Part shown: one piece after another, positions 35,532 through 48,200 of the stretch
Layout of the letters: each line of letters begins with the position of its first letter
Numbering within the stretch: the first letter of the stretch is position 1
Assembly (NCBI GenBank): GCA_030268105.1
Contig: BSDZ01000025.1
Coordinates: 496,001-560,000, forward strand
Source: Volvox africanus
Taxonomy: Eukaryota > Chlorophyta > Chlorophyceae > Chlamydomonadales > Volvocaceae
DNA: 64,000 nt
Reading direction: 5' to 3'
Position numbers and translations under genes: made by a program
Notes under the pieces: generated by a model
What the model was told of the DNA's origin: nothing
The model's database searches: none
The model's input: the letters and a program-made list of their open reading frames with translations, nothing else

Positions 35532-38500
35532 ATGGACGGCAGCTCGCTCCCAGAGCCTCCCCACCGGGATGATGGTGGAAGTCTTCGCTCTCTTCTTTCA
35601 CGTGCTGCGGGAACTAACCGATCTTCGATGGGGCCAATGCCAGCCGGCGGCAATCCATTCGCCCGTTATGCGCACGATGGGGGCCCCGGAGCTGTTACAT
35701 CTGCATCTGCATCTGCTGGTTTTAAACAACACCCCACACACATTCACATGCCCCTGCACGGCTTAGCGCCAGCTGCAGGACCGGCTTCAGCTGCTGGTGT
35801 TCGACCGCCCGCGATGATGAATGGTGGCATGATCTCAGCATCTCTAGATGAAATAGACGATCAATTGCCGATGGCTAAGCGTCGACGAGGTGGCGTTCGC
35901 GGTGTACATCCTGAAGAGGACGAAGACGATGGCCAGCCGGACGCTGGTTTGCATGCCGGAAGCTGCGCTGGTAAGGCAGTATCTTCACGCATTAAGCGCT
36001 TTGTGAACCTTCAATGATGGCTTTATGGGCCAGGCGCGTCATGCTGTCAACGAGTTCTTGCGTTGCCTTGCCATCCTACCTTGCCGGTTTCATAACCGTC
36101 GAAGTCAGTATCGTTCAGCTCTGCCATCCACTCCTAATCAGTGATGATCTTAGCTGGATGTTTAGGTCTATCATAGGCTTTTATGCGCTATGGCCACGCT
36201 TGTAGACTGTACACGTGCCTTGTTCCCCCCGTAGGTGCTCCCGCTGGTCCTGTCCTTCAGTCATGACTTTAATACCTTCGTCTCCTTCTTTTCCCCCTTC
36301 CCTGGTCCATCTGATTCCTAAATCCTGCGGTCCCTCTCCCTTCACCTGACCTTTTACCCTACCCCTTCGCCTGCCCTACCCATTTCCAGCCCCGGCGATG
36401 CCGCCCATGCAATATGGCTCGTCTACTCCCTCGGAGCCCGCCGACCTCTACAACACGACTCCCTTGCCATTGGGCTATACCACCACAGTTACGACCTCTA
36501 CCGGCACCCCCGGTGATCACAGCCAGTTTCGCCGGCCCCCCGCCCCCCGCCTTGGCAGCCTACAGCCACCCCGGCCCTCCCTCGTCGTCCACGCCGGCGC
36601 TGCAACACCCGGGGGCTCCTTCCGCTCTACCAGCGCCGGGACACACCACACTCAGCCCCTACCCACAGCATCCAACCATGGGACCTCCACACTGGCCGCC
36701 GTCGCGGCATCGGGTGGCCGCCAGATTCCGTCCACTGGTATAAACTATCTGGCTTGGGCGCCGCAACAACAACAACAACAGCAACAACAACAACAATCGC
36801 AACAGCAAGCGCAACAACAAGCGCAACAGCAAGCGCAACAACAGCAACAGCAGCAGCAACAACAACCACAACCACAACCGGGCATGGTACCTTTCGGTGC
36901 AGGCACCGCAACTGTCCACGGCATCGCTGCTCATCATGGATCAATCTCTGTCGGCATGCATGGCGTCCCAGGGCATGTCGGCACCGTCGGCCTGGTTCCC
37001 AACTTCGTCGGCGTCGGCGGTCACCTCGGCGTTGGCGGCCATCTGGGCCACCACGGCGGTGTCGGGAACGTCGGTATTGGCGGTCCCTTTGGACATATGG
37101 GGGTCTATGGCGCCTACGCCGCTGCCGCTGGTAGCTACGCCAATGCAGGCGGCGCCGCTGCCGTCGGTTGTGGCCTTGGTGGTACTTTTTTACCGCCGCG
37201 TGGCGGCAGCAGTGGCAGTGGCAGCACCCCATTGGTTATAAGCAGGCGGCGGCGGCGCAATGGCGTGCAGGAGGAGCTGTCCAGCGGCGGGGGGGACGAT
37301 GACTCGGAGTACGAGGAGGGCGGCAAGGGTGGTGTCGATGCTGACGCCGCCGAAGAAGTCCTGCAGCGGGTGCGTGGGGCTCTGCTCATCAAAGTTGCCG
37401 GAAGAAGTGGTCGGGGACTACATTGTCAGTGTTATGCTAATAGAGACACTCTGCGCAGCGTTGTGTACAGGAACTATCTCCATGCTACTAGGCATATCCC
37501 ACCGAGGATCGCGGTCGCGATCAACACTGAGGGGGCCTTTGCGGAGCCTCACTCCATGTTGCTTTTGCCTTGCTGCGCCATGCAGTTTTTGCTTCTATTG
37601 CTCATGCATTCGTAGAATGCTTCCTCGCAGCATGCAGCGTTTCAACACTTGGGCGACAGGCGGATGTGGATTTAATGCTCAAAACTTTCATTGTCCAGAC
37701 GCACTGAGTTTCTCCAACCGTACTGTCCCGATTTTGTCGTGCCACCGAACGTGTGCGCCATGGCCGTTTCCATATTTAACGATTTCATGTACTCACCGCA
37801 GGTGGAGTCTATCAGCCGCAACCTGCGCGGGGCCATAGGTGGCATCAGCCACCAGCAGCAGGCCGGTTTGATGGGTATCATGCATGGTATAATGCCAGGT
37901 GTGTTATGAAGTATGATGCATGCCTTTGTGGGTGTGTGTGGAACATGTTTGGCGTTGTAGGGTGCTCGGTTTCTCCCTTCATGTGTGTATTTTCCGGCAC
38001 GGCTCTGCTGGGTGTTCGATATAGCGGGAAGCGGGCTAGGGTTGTGGGAAGGGCGAAGAGCTCTTGTGACGCCATCGTCTGGTGTAGGGGTCCTTGGGGC
38101 TCAGACGAGCAATATATTCATACAATCCTGGCCCCTGTCCTCCATACTGTTATTGGATCGCATTCGTGTTCCCCGTTGCCCTGCTCTGCGGGTCCACTAT
38201 TGCGATCTTGCTCATGACCCGCCCGCCCAACCCTGCGCACCTCCTAGGTGGTGGCATGCAGCTGCCCGGAGGCGCTACGTCTCGTCAGTTGGTGACTGCG
38301 GCGGACATTGCCCGCGCCACCGGGTCCGAGGCGGTGGCTGCCCGCCTTAAGCCCTACCAGTTAGTTGGCATCAACTACCTGCTGCAGCTGGCGGCTGGGC
38401 AAGTAGGCGGGGCGATTCTGGCTGATGAGATGGGCCTGGGCAAGACAGCGCAGACTTGCGTTTATCTGTGTAAGTGTGGGGAAGGATGGGGAATATGAAC

Positions 38501-41500
38501 TGCGACATGGAACCAAGGAGCTGCTGAAATGGGAGGCGGGAAACAGTGGGGACCCACGAGGCACGGGAATTACTCCATAAGGTCTGCACACTTTGTAATG
38601 GAGGGGTCAGTTTACCTTAGGTGGCTATATGCTCAAATGAAGCCCGGTGATCGAGGTGTGAGGGAGAGAGTGTTATAAAGGTGGATGGGGGAAAGGTATG
38701 ACGAGGAAGGAGAATAAGGGCACGGTGACGGGAGGGCATTCATCGGGGATAAGGGTGAGAAGGGGCCAAATGGGGAGTCTGTTGCTATGATGAGTGAAAA
38801 CTGAATGGGTTTGGTTGATTCGTGACTGAACCTTGGAATATATTAGACCTTTTACTGTTACGCTGGCATTGTTATCCTAACACTGTACCATTTCTCTGCT
38901 CTATCCTCGCCAGCTTGCCTACGGCCTTTACTTGACGACCCCGGTCCGCATCTGGTGGTGGTGCCCGCCTCGCTGCTTGAGAACTGGCAGCGAGAGCTGA
39001 GGCTGTGGGCGCCTACTCTCAAAGTGGTGACTTACTACGGCCCCACCCGAGAGCAGCTACGCCACCGCATCAAGCGCCAGTGGGGCCGTATCTGCGCGGG
39101 ACTAGACCCGGGTCCGGATGAGGAGGACGAGGCACAGGTGGCGGTGCCGGAGGGACAGGAGGAGCCGCAGGTGGGGCAGCTACGCAGGGTGGGGTGGATG
39201 TATTGCCTTTGGTCAAAAGAGAAGGGGAGCACCACGCAGAACAAAGGGTTTGCAGACGGCGTTGGTACACCATGAGGTGAAGGTGCGCGCACTTGCGCGG
39301 GTGTACATGAATGAAAGGACGGGCAGGCAAGGATATAGAGCGGAAGATACAAGTAAGGGGTTGAACGTGTGGGGGTGTATGGACGTTGACGTTTCGGGGC
39401 TGGGGAAAGGAACAGTGATCAAAGCTTTGCAACAAGCATGCCCAGCCGTCAGGCTCTGCGAACAAAAGTGATGTATACTTTACTTTAAAGAAAATCATTT
39501 AAAGGGTTACCTTGGCAAGGCGAAGGACATTCCTGCCAATTTTGCATCCTTCCCCGCTTGCGAGTCCTTAAGTCGCCCTTTCCTTTATGGCCCTTACCAA
39601 AGTCCATTGTTCCGATTGCCGTGCTGTGCGCAGCCCGACCTTGACGCGGCGGAGGGGGACGAGCAGTTCGCTGGTAGCGGTAGTGGCGATGAGGAGGAGG
39701 AAGTCGAGGAGGAGGAGTATGGCAACGTGCAGCCACCACAGCGCCAGAGCGGCAAGGTGCGGACAGCGGCAGCGGGGCCGGAAGCCGGTGGACTTCAGAT
39801 TGCAAATAGCAAAAACGCCTTTGGTTCCTGTGACAGTTCCTGTTGTTTTGTTATTTAAGAGGCTCGTCCACGCAGCCAATGCTGTTGGACCCAAGACTTT
39901 TGAACTCCACTGAAGGTTGACGTCATACGTCACTGTGAAATGACTTCGGGTATCTCTGATATAGTACGTGCGGTGCGTCTTTTGTGCCTTCCTGACACCG
40001 TGTTTGACTTTTACTTGCCTCGTTTTTCGAATGGCTTCAGGGTGGCGGCTGCGGCGGGCTGTTTGACGTGTTGCTGACCACGTACACAGTGTGGGAGCGT
40101 GAGGGCCCCGCGTACGGCATCGACAGGGCGTTCCTCTCCAAGTGGCCCTGGTCTCACGTGGTGGGTTTGGGGAACGGCCATTCGGCGAAGGACGGGTTGG
40201 GAGGGAAAGACGCGGGAGATGCATGTGTGTGATAGAGCAGTGGGTGCGTATATTTTACAGTAGAATATCGAGGGGGGTTCGGCTTCAAACGAGAACAGGG
40301 ACCTGGTGCAAGGACGTTCCTTACTGCATTATGTCTTGTCAACATATGATTACACGAACTACGTTAGTATTCTAAGCTACGGTAAAGACTCCCTCCGTCA
40401 TGATACGATGGGGATTTTGAAAAACAAAGCCGGACTATTGGTGAAAGTCTGACTCCTCGCTTCGTGCTCCTGCGGTTGCGGGTTGCGGTCTCGTAAGTTA
40501 CAGGCCGGGAGGTACCCGGGGAGTGCACCTGCGAAGGGAAACCCTTCCTGCCGTTCTGCATGTAATGGTCTGGCCACACGGACCGTCCATCCGTCCGTCA
40601 CGAACGCACCGCTGCCATGTCTAGCCACCCTACTGGGAGGGCGACCATCAGGGCTCTGCGCTATTCGCGCTCCATCTTATCTCAAAATTGCGTTTTCGTT
40701 ATTCACTGACACATGAGGGTTCGGCTAACACCTTACTAACACCGTGCCTCAGGTGATGGATGAGGCTCACGCGCTGAAGAATAGCTCCTCGACCCGAAGC
40801 AAGAAGCTGCGTAAGGTGGCGCAGCTGGCGGCCACCCGCATCATGCTCACAGGTAGCTAGGAGGGAGGGAGGAGGTTTGGCACTAGCGACGTCAGGAGAG
40901 AGACACTCCTAACGACTCAGGCAGAAGAGCGTTAATCGACCCGTCCTGAAACACGGACCAAGGAGTAACATGTATGCGAGTTGCCGGGTGGGAACCCCGG
41001 AAGCGCACGTAGTCTGACTGGTGGGATGAAGAGGAGAGAGATAGAGATCAAAATCCTGTTACGTTTTCCTATTAAATGATTCATTATGTATCATTAGATA
41101 TCATCATATCGGTATAATTGGTTGTCACATTATCACGATTATTTCAGTATAAGGAGGTCAAGTTCTCCGGTCACACGCTCCCGCCAGCTTTGCCCAGTTA
41201 CTATTAGGGGTTGAGCTTTAGGGCCCAAGTACGCAGCTAGGTAATCATTTTAATGCATAAGTATCAGCTGCTGTGTAATCAGTGTATGTGCTACAGGACC
41301 CCGGCCCCTGACCAGCAACCACGAGTCACCTCGAACATCGCTTCTGACCCCCTTCACAACCCGCGCCTTTACTGTATAATTTAGGGTTGAGGGGTTCAAG
41401 TGGATGTGGCTCTGTTTACTGGTTTTATCGCGTTTCCACTCGTGTGCCATCATCCGTCTGCGTCACCGCTCTGCAGGCACGCCCCTCCAAAACGACCTTC

Positions 41501-44500
41501 TGGAGCTGCACGCGCTGTTGGCATTTCTGCTGCCTACCATCTTTAATGCCGGCGAAGGGGCGGATGCGTTGGCCATGCAGGTAGCGGAGGTGGCCCGGCC
41601 GGTGCCAGGAGCAGGCTCGGGGGCGGGCCAGGCAGCGCAGGCGGCCCGGGCGGCGGCACAGGGCCGGCTGGTAGAGCGGATGAAGCAGCTACTGCAGCCC
41701 TTCATTCTCAGGTGTGCATGGAGGAGCGGGTTACCTATCTGGTATGGAGTTTTTTCTCATGAAGCGGTCGGATGGCTCTGTTTATGGGGCAGGTGGCGGA
41801 GACCCTGCTGCGGGCTTCAGCCGGTTCCTAGTCAGCCCTTTGCTCTGTGTTCACGAACTTCGGTTTTTTCGATCACCACCACACCCATGACTCCGTTTAC
41901 TTCAGGCGGCTCAAGAGCGAGGTGGCGGACCAACTGGTGGCCAAACAGCAGCATATTGTACTACTGGTGAGCGAAGGATAAGACCAGGCCAGGAAGAAGG
42001 GGGAGGAACGAGCTGTGAAACCGACAAGTTGTTCCCTTGCTCTGACCAACTTGCTCCTTTATCTCGTAATTAACCTGTACTCCGAAAATGCAGCAGCTAA
42101 CTGCGAAGTGATGGACGTTTTCGTTTTGGAAGCCGGGCTGTTATCCTGCGTTTCACATAGCTCTCAGCACCTTCAGTCACCCTCGGCCTCTTTCCTTGTC
42201 CTTAGGACATGGTTCCGGAGCAGAGGGAGCTGTACGCTGCTACTATCGCCTCCATGCGTGACGAGGTCAGTAAGGAAGTCTCTCAAGCGGCGGCGAGCGG
42301 CTCCGGGCGAGGCCGGGGCCGCGGTCGTGGTCGGCCCCGACGAGGCACGGCACTGAAGGCGACTGAGGAGGCGGCAGCCTCTACAGCCGGCCTCGGTGGC
42401 TCTGGGCCTGCGGGCCCTCTGGATATGTCCAAACTGAGCTCGTCGAGGGTGCAGCACATCTTCACGCAACTGCGCAAGGTGGCGCAGCACCCACTGCTCA
42501 TCCGGTCGAGGTACTCCAAAGAACAGGTAAGGTTGTGCATCCCCATATGCGCGTGTCTTTTGAACTGAACGGCGTAACGAGGAAGCAGTGTAAGCGGGCG
42601 GGTGCGCGTGAGTGGACTTTACAGCTGAGCGTGGAGGATTGTGGAGCCGATGTGAAGTATTGAAGCGAGCTACGACGACTCGTCTTCCTCTGCACCTTAC
42701 CGACCTGCCTTTTGCAGGTGGCGGAGCTGGCCAATCTAGCGGCAACCCGCGGTCTGTTTGGCGGCGCCCCAACAATGGAGCGGTGCCTGCAGGTGGGTGT
42801 CGAGGAGGGGGAAAAGAGGGATGGAAAAAGGAGTGGCTAATAAGGAGTGGCTAATAATGGTGGATGCAAAGAAACCAATTGCCGACCCCAGAGGTCATTT
42901 ATTACCGACGCTAGTGACGGAACTGAGCTCAAAGCGTTGTCTGAAAGGCTGCCAGTTGTGATGACCCGTCAATTTATTGTTTCCGTCCTTCATATCATAT
43001 GTTCATTCTCTTTGTTCTCACGTTGAATCTTCATCCGCCAATCCTCAACCCGCAGGAGCTGTCCACATACAGTGATCATCAGCTGCACTGCTTTGCATGT
43101 GAGAGTTGGGGTTTGAGCTGGGTTGATACCATTCGGGTCAGGACTGTTTTCTTCAGCCAACCCTGTTGTTGCCATCGGGTCTGGGGCAGGGGAAGGGAGG
43201 AGGGCGTTGCTGGGTTCCGGAGCGTGACCGTTGTACGCAAGTCCCTGAGGTGCCCTAAATTGCCCGGCATCTCCACACTCTACGCTACGCAGTGGGTCAC
43301 CCTAGGCTTCTGGAGTCGTACATCCTGCCCGAGGACGCCGTACTCAGCTCTGCCAAGATACGGCATTTGGACGGTTTGCTGCCCAAGCTGAAGGAGAAGG
43401 GCAGTCGCGTACTGTTGTTCAGGTAAAAAGAAACGCCAGAGAGAAATGTGTCTGGAGGGTCGTGGGGGTGGTGGCTGGGAATAACGATGCACATCAACTT
43501 ATATCCATACATATTCACGGTGTTAAAGCTTGTAATTCTTAGCTGCTGAGGTGCTGGTCCTCCGCTGTTGCTTCTGTCTTCTCCACCCTTCTGCCCGTCT
43601 GCCGCAGCCAATGGACCACCGTGTTGGATCTCCTGGAGTGGTACATGCACCTGCGGGGATACCTGTACTGCCGCCTGGACGGAGGCACGCAGGTAGATGA
43701 GCGTCTGGCCCTGGTGGACGCCTTCAACGCACCCGACTCGCCCTATTTCGTTTTCCTGTTGTCCACGCGGGCGGGCGGCCAGGGCCTCAACCTGACCGGT
43801 GCAGACACGGTCATCCTGCACGATGTGGACTTCAACCCGCAGATCGACAAGCAGGCGGAGGACCGGGCACACAGGTATAGGGTATGTGTGATTGGGTTAG
43901 ATTGAGGGGCATGATCGGAGAGGTATTTTGCCGTTTCTTTGTTGTGATTTTACGAACGGAGACGCCAGTGTAAGAAGAGTCCATTGAAAGGGGATACGGA
44001 ATAACGCACATTTGTTTAAAAATCGCGGACAAAACATGACCCAAATAAAGTAACGGGAGTAACGGGGAAGAATTTCTCGTTTCGTTAAGGCGCGGCATTA
44101 CGGTGTCCCTAAGCAATCTGTGAAGTCTAGACTTGCGATGTAATTGTCATCATTTTTATTCTGCTGCACATCTCATATGTAATAAATATGTGTGTGTATG
44201 CGTGCAACATCAGGTGTGCGGGAATAATTACTGCAGGGTTGCCTCCTTGCTCCGTGGCCCCGGCGGCAGTCTTCCCGCAACATCATATGAATCACAGCAA
44301 TTCAGAGCCTGTCACGGCTTCATGTGTGCCGCGGCCCGTTACAGCCGGGACATAGCACCTACAAAGTAATGCAGGATATGCGTTGGCGTTTTGAGGCTGC
44401 CCCTCCTTCGTTAGAATGAGCTAACTTGGTGCCTCGGACCGCTGCAATGTTTTATACCAAAGCGTTTCTCGTATTATTTATCACCACCGCTGCTGCTTCG

Positions 44501-45272
44501 CCCGTTACGTCCGTGACGCCTTCCCTAGGTTGGGTCAGACTCGCACGGTGGCGGTGTACCGCCTCATCACCAAGGGGACCGTTGACAGCAACATCCAGGT
44601 AGGAAGGCAAGGTGAAGTGTAAACAGGTTTATGTCGCTCTCGGGATAGTGGTGGGGACAGCGTTGGGGGGCATGACCGTAGCAGTGGCCATGTATGGGCC
44701 TATGGAAAGAAAGGCTTGCGCAGTGGGGTCGCCGACACACCGGTGTTGTAGATTGAGAGGATATTGGGGTTTGTGTAAATGTCAGGGCGCAATGTATTGT
44801 GCGGGCTCCTGATTCCATTGATCCGATTGCCGTGTGTTTGTTCTCACAGGCTATTGCGGAGAGGAAACTGGCTTTGGACGCCGCCGTCCTAACGGACGTG
44901 ACAGTGGGGGCGGGTGCGGAGGGTGGAGGGCGCGGCCGTGGCAGGGGCCGTGGTCGCGGAGCCGCATCGGCTGTGGAGACACGCCACATGGCCGAAATCT
45001 TGTCATCGCTATTGACGCCGCAGGAAGAAGGAGACGCAACGACGGCGATAGCCACGCCCTTGCAGGCGGGGACGCTGCCAACGATGGGCGGGGGGGGAGG
45101 TTCTGCTGGGACGATGGGGTTCGCAGTGGGGCCGATGATGGGGTCCGTGGCGGTGGCGAGCGGCGCCTCGGGCCCTTCCGCTGGCGCTGGCGTCCCATGG
45201 GGTGGTGGCCTGATCCCTGGGGCGGCAATGGCGCCGGCAGTGCCCATGGGAATGCCCTACCATCTGGGTTGA
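35532..45272 (+). CDS. SMARCAD1: Snf2-family chromatin-remodelling ATPase, SMARCAD1/Fun30/ETL1 type, about 1380 aa
   Basis: Seventeen exons: 35532-35970, 36390-37428 (end uncertain), 37699-37898, 38248-38469, 38914-39188, 39634-39756, 40041-40160, 40753-40852, 41477-41711, 41906-41966, 42206-42526, 42718-42792, 43056-43098, 43293-43422, 43608-43874, 44529-44598 and 44850-45272. The N-terminal half is disordered (poly-Gln, Gly/His-rich, acidic). Helicase motifs follow in order: [13 protein letters not shown] and [13 protein letters not shown] (I), [13 protein letters not shown] (Ia), [23 protein letters not shown] (II), [15 protein letters not shown] (III), [43 protein letters not shown] (V) and [15 protein letters not shown] (VI). 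The HxLHCF-type segment before motif IV and ILHDVDFNP match the SMARCAD1/Fun30/ETL1 branch, which slides or evicts nucleosomes in silencing and DNA-end resection. An acidic insert (exon 6) and two Gly-Arg tracts (exons 11 and 17) interrupt or follow the core. No CUE domain was recognised. Confidence 0.9.
36763..36885 (+). repeat. CAA/CAG tract encoding poly-Gln
   Basis: Interrupted CAA/CAG repeat inside Snf2 exon 2, read as glutamine with alternating Gln-Ala and Gln-Pro at its edges. Other frames of the same tract give Thr/Ala or poly-Leu shadows. Confidence 0.95.
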
Positions 45273-48200
45273 AGCGGTGCACAGCTTGCACCCCGTTTAG
45301 GGCAGAATAATGTTTTTTCATAATGGAGAGTGTGCGTGATCGCGGTGCACTTTGGCGTGGCAGACCTTATTAAGCTACTGTTCTTGGGGATGCCACATTT
45401 GCATTGGCCAAAGGTGCTCTTGCAATTTAGTTGGGGACTTGTTGCAGCGGAAGGGCGCAGAGACCCTCAAGAGCGGAAAACGAAGCGGCAAAGTATTCGG
45501 TGTGTAGGCAGCAGTGGCAGCGGCAGCGACATGTCGCGGGATGGTGACAGCAATATAGTAGAACAGCGACAGCCTTGCTGAGCGGCGGGAGCAGTATTCG
45601 AGAGCGGAATGTGTTTTGGCGACGTTATGTGGCAGCGGGGTGAGGTGGGGCAAAGTACAGGTAAAGGATAAAAAAATGTTTATGTGTTGTAGTTGCTCGG
45701 CAGGAAGGTAATGTTTTTACTGTTTTCGCTCGAACAGACTGCAATGCGGTTCTTGCATGATGATGTAGTGTAGGGACGGAGGGTATGGTTCAGTGTTGGT
45801 CGGATAGGGTTTATAAATCCATGCAAATGAAGCACTACGCCCTTGGCCCCCCTAACCGCTGCCCAGGATTAAGGGAAGGGCCATGCTCCGGGCGGCGTGT
45901 GCGTAAATCGGATGATGCGTGAGATGGGAAGAGCGGGCCGGCTCTGGGAAGGTCCTGCGAGCTTTGCCGGTTACTCGGATAGTCGAGTTGCTGTGGCTGA
46001 GAGGCGGAGGGGGCGGCATCAGAGCGAGCGCTGCGAGGCCTCGCGAGTAGAGGGCGCCATCTTTCCCTCCCGTGTCTATACAGAGGAGACAATCTGCCTG
46101 CTCAGATTGTCTGCCGCAGACGTGTCGTGCTGAGTGGGCTAGCTACAGCCGCTCGGTTTTGACGGGTCCTTGTCATCATTTCCCTACCCTTCCTTGCTCA
46201 CCGCCTGGGCTGCCCCCTTCACTCCCATCCTGATGATTTGCGCACGCAGCCTGCGCTCTGGTGCTTGGAAGCTTCTTTGAGGCCTTATTTTTAGACGCCA
46301 AGTGGCTAGCCTCGGGCTGGAGTGATTTGGAGGGGAAGGTGGAATCTCTCCGAGTGCACGTGTGGGATCGCTGTCTACTCGAGCGAGAAGTGGATCGGGT
46401 CATGGAAATAGAAGCCCTCAGCACCCAGCGGCAAGTGTGAGGTTTGATTTCCGCAAAGAGGATATATGGATGGACACGCACCACCCTAGCGCAAACAAGT
46501 GCAGGCCGTCTTAGCGGCAATACGGTCTTACAGGTCAGCATTTCTAACCATACACACACTTCGCGACTTGCGTTGTGTGCGACTCGCATTGACAAATTGC
46601 ATACGTTCATTTTCACGTAGCTGTGTTGGCGTATACCGTAGGGCATATGGCTGCCATTTTTGGGGGGTAAGAAAACGGACCGAAGGGTCAAGATGACCGC
46701 TTTTCGTTGCTGTGTTGCCAACCTCCCACGAGGTTAGTGCGGGTGATGAAGGAAGGGAAGGGATTTTCTGTTGAAGGGATGTCCCTAGGAGTCCGACGTT
46801 TCGAGGAGCTGCGAGCACAGAACAACTCCACCTCTCCCGGCCGGAGGCGGCTGCGAAGTGCGTTCGTGCACTGCGAGTCCGTTCCGTTGCTCTCATACCC
46901 ATGCTGTGTGTGGCTCTAAACTCAGGCTTTCATTCGCGCTAAGTTGTAGTGCGTGTTTTCCGACGCAAGTGTGTACGGGATGGGGGTAGCAGCAGCAGGA
47001 TAGCGGCAATAGCGGCAGCATCAACAGCGGCACCAATGGCAACAGTGGCATGGGCAGCGAATGGTGGACTTATTGGATCATTGAGTGCTTCAGGGCTCGG
47101 ATACGGCGTCGCGAGACATTGGATGCGAGTGGGAGTTTTCATTTGAACCCTCCGTCACAGTCCTGTGTTGCAGACGAGTGCGGCTCATGTTGTGGCGGGA
47201 GGGGCTGTGCGCGACGGGTCCCGCCGCCTCTCTTAAGCTTCCGCACCAACTATTATGTGCGCGCGGGCGCAGGGCTTTTGGAGAGCTATTTGCGTGCGGG
47301 TGTTTTTTGCTGCAGCTGCAGTCTGGTCGTGCAAATCTCGGTGATGCTCACATTTTGCGTAGTGTGGACCGAGGTAGCTTAGTTTTTGATGTCCACATAC
47401 GTCACGATACGTATCCGCTTGTTGCTCATCCCAAGCCTATTACCATTATATACATAAAATAGAACTGTTGTTTTGTTGATAGATGCGGCAGTACGCCGAG
47501 AGAGAGGCGCTAGGCTATGTGCTTCTATGTTTCCGCTGTGATGTCGTACGCCAGTCAATTCGCTTTTGAAATAGTTGTCCTTTGCTAGCTGAAAAAATGC
47601 GCGCTCCATATAATTTGAACGGTGCGGTTTCTGCCGCGGCCGTGCGTATGTGCTTTATGTCTGTCCCGCACGGAAGGAGCAGTGTATGGCAGAAGCAGTG
47701 TACGGAATCCTGAATGCATGGTAGACGATCCCCTCCCAAACAACCTGCGGACTGCGCGGGCGCGCTTGTCTGGAAGAGCGTCTTGCCCCAATTCCTCTGA
47801 CCAGCTACTTGTGGCATTCTGCCAGCTTCATTCAGCTGCCTCTAGATCAACGGGGCATATGGCGTCACACAGCTGCAGTAATCCCACGGCAGGAACTGAA
47901 CAATCCTGGATCTTCACGAGCCGTTGAGCGAGCCTGTGGGCACTACCGGGGTCCCCCTCCTCGGGTCGGTGTGGGACCTGGCTGGATAAATCTGGAAGAG
48001 GCGTCTCTGTTGCCTCAGGTGAACATACCCGCCCGTGTTCTGGTTGGTAAACCTTACGTCACGTGTGTTTTGCTGTTTCGTGATTCGTCACGATTGTCAC
48101 GATGGATGTTGTCATGGTGACGGATGGTGCGTGGCGTAAGAAGTGGGTGCCCAAGGGAAGAGGAGACGAACCCCCGGGGTGCAAGGATGTGCCTGTGCGC

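Noticed and set aside
36627..37232. 201-codon minus-strand frame and plus-strand Thr/Ala frames over the CAA/CAG tract
   Set aside because: Low-complexity shadows of the poly-Gln exon of the Snf2 gene.
44567..45321. 226-codon minus-strand and 158-codon plus-strand alternative frames
   Set aside because: Overlap the last Snf2 exons; they are Gly/Arg/Pro composition shadows.
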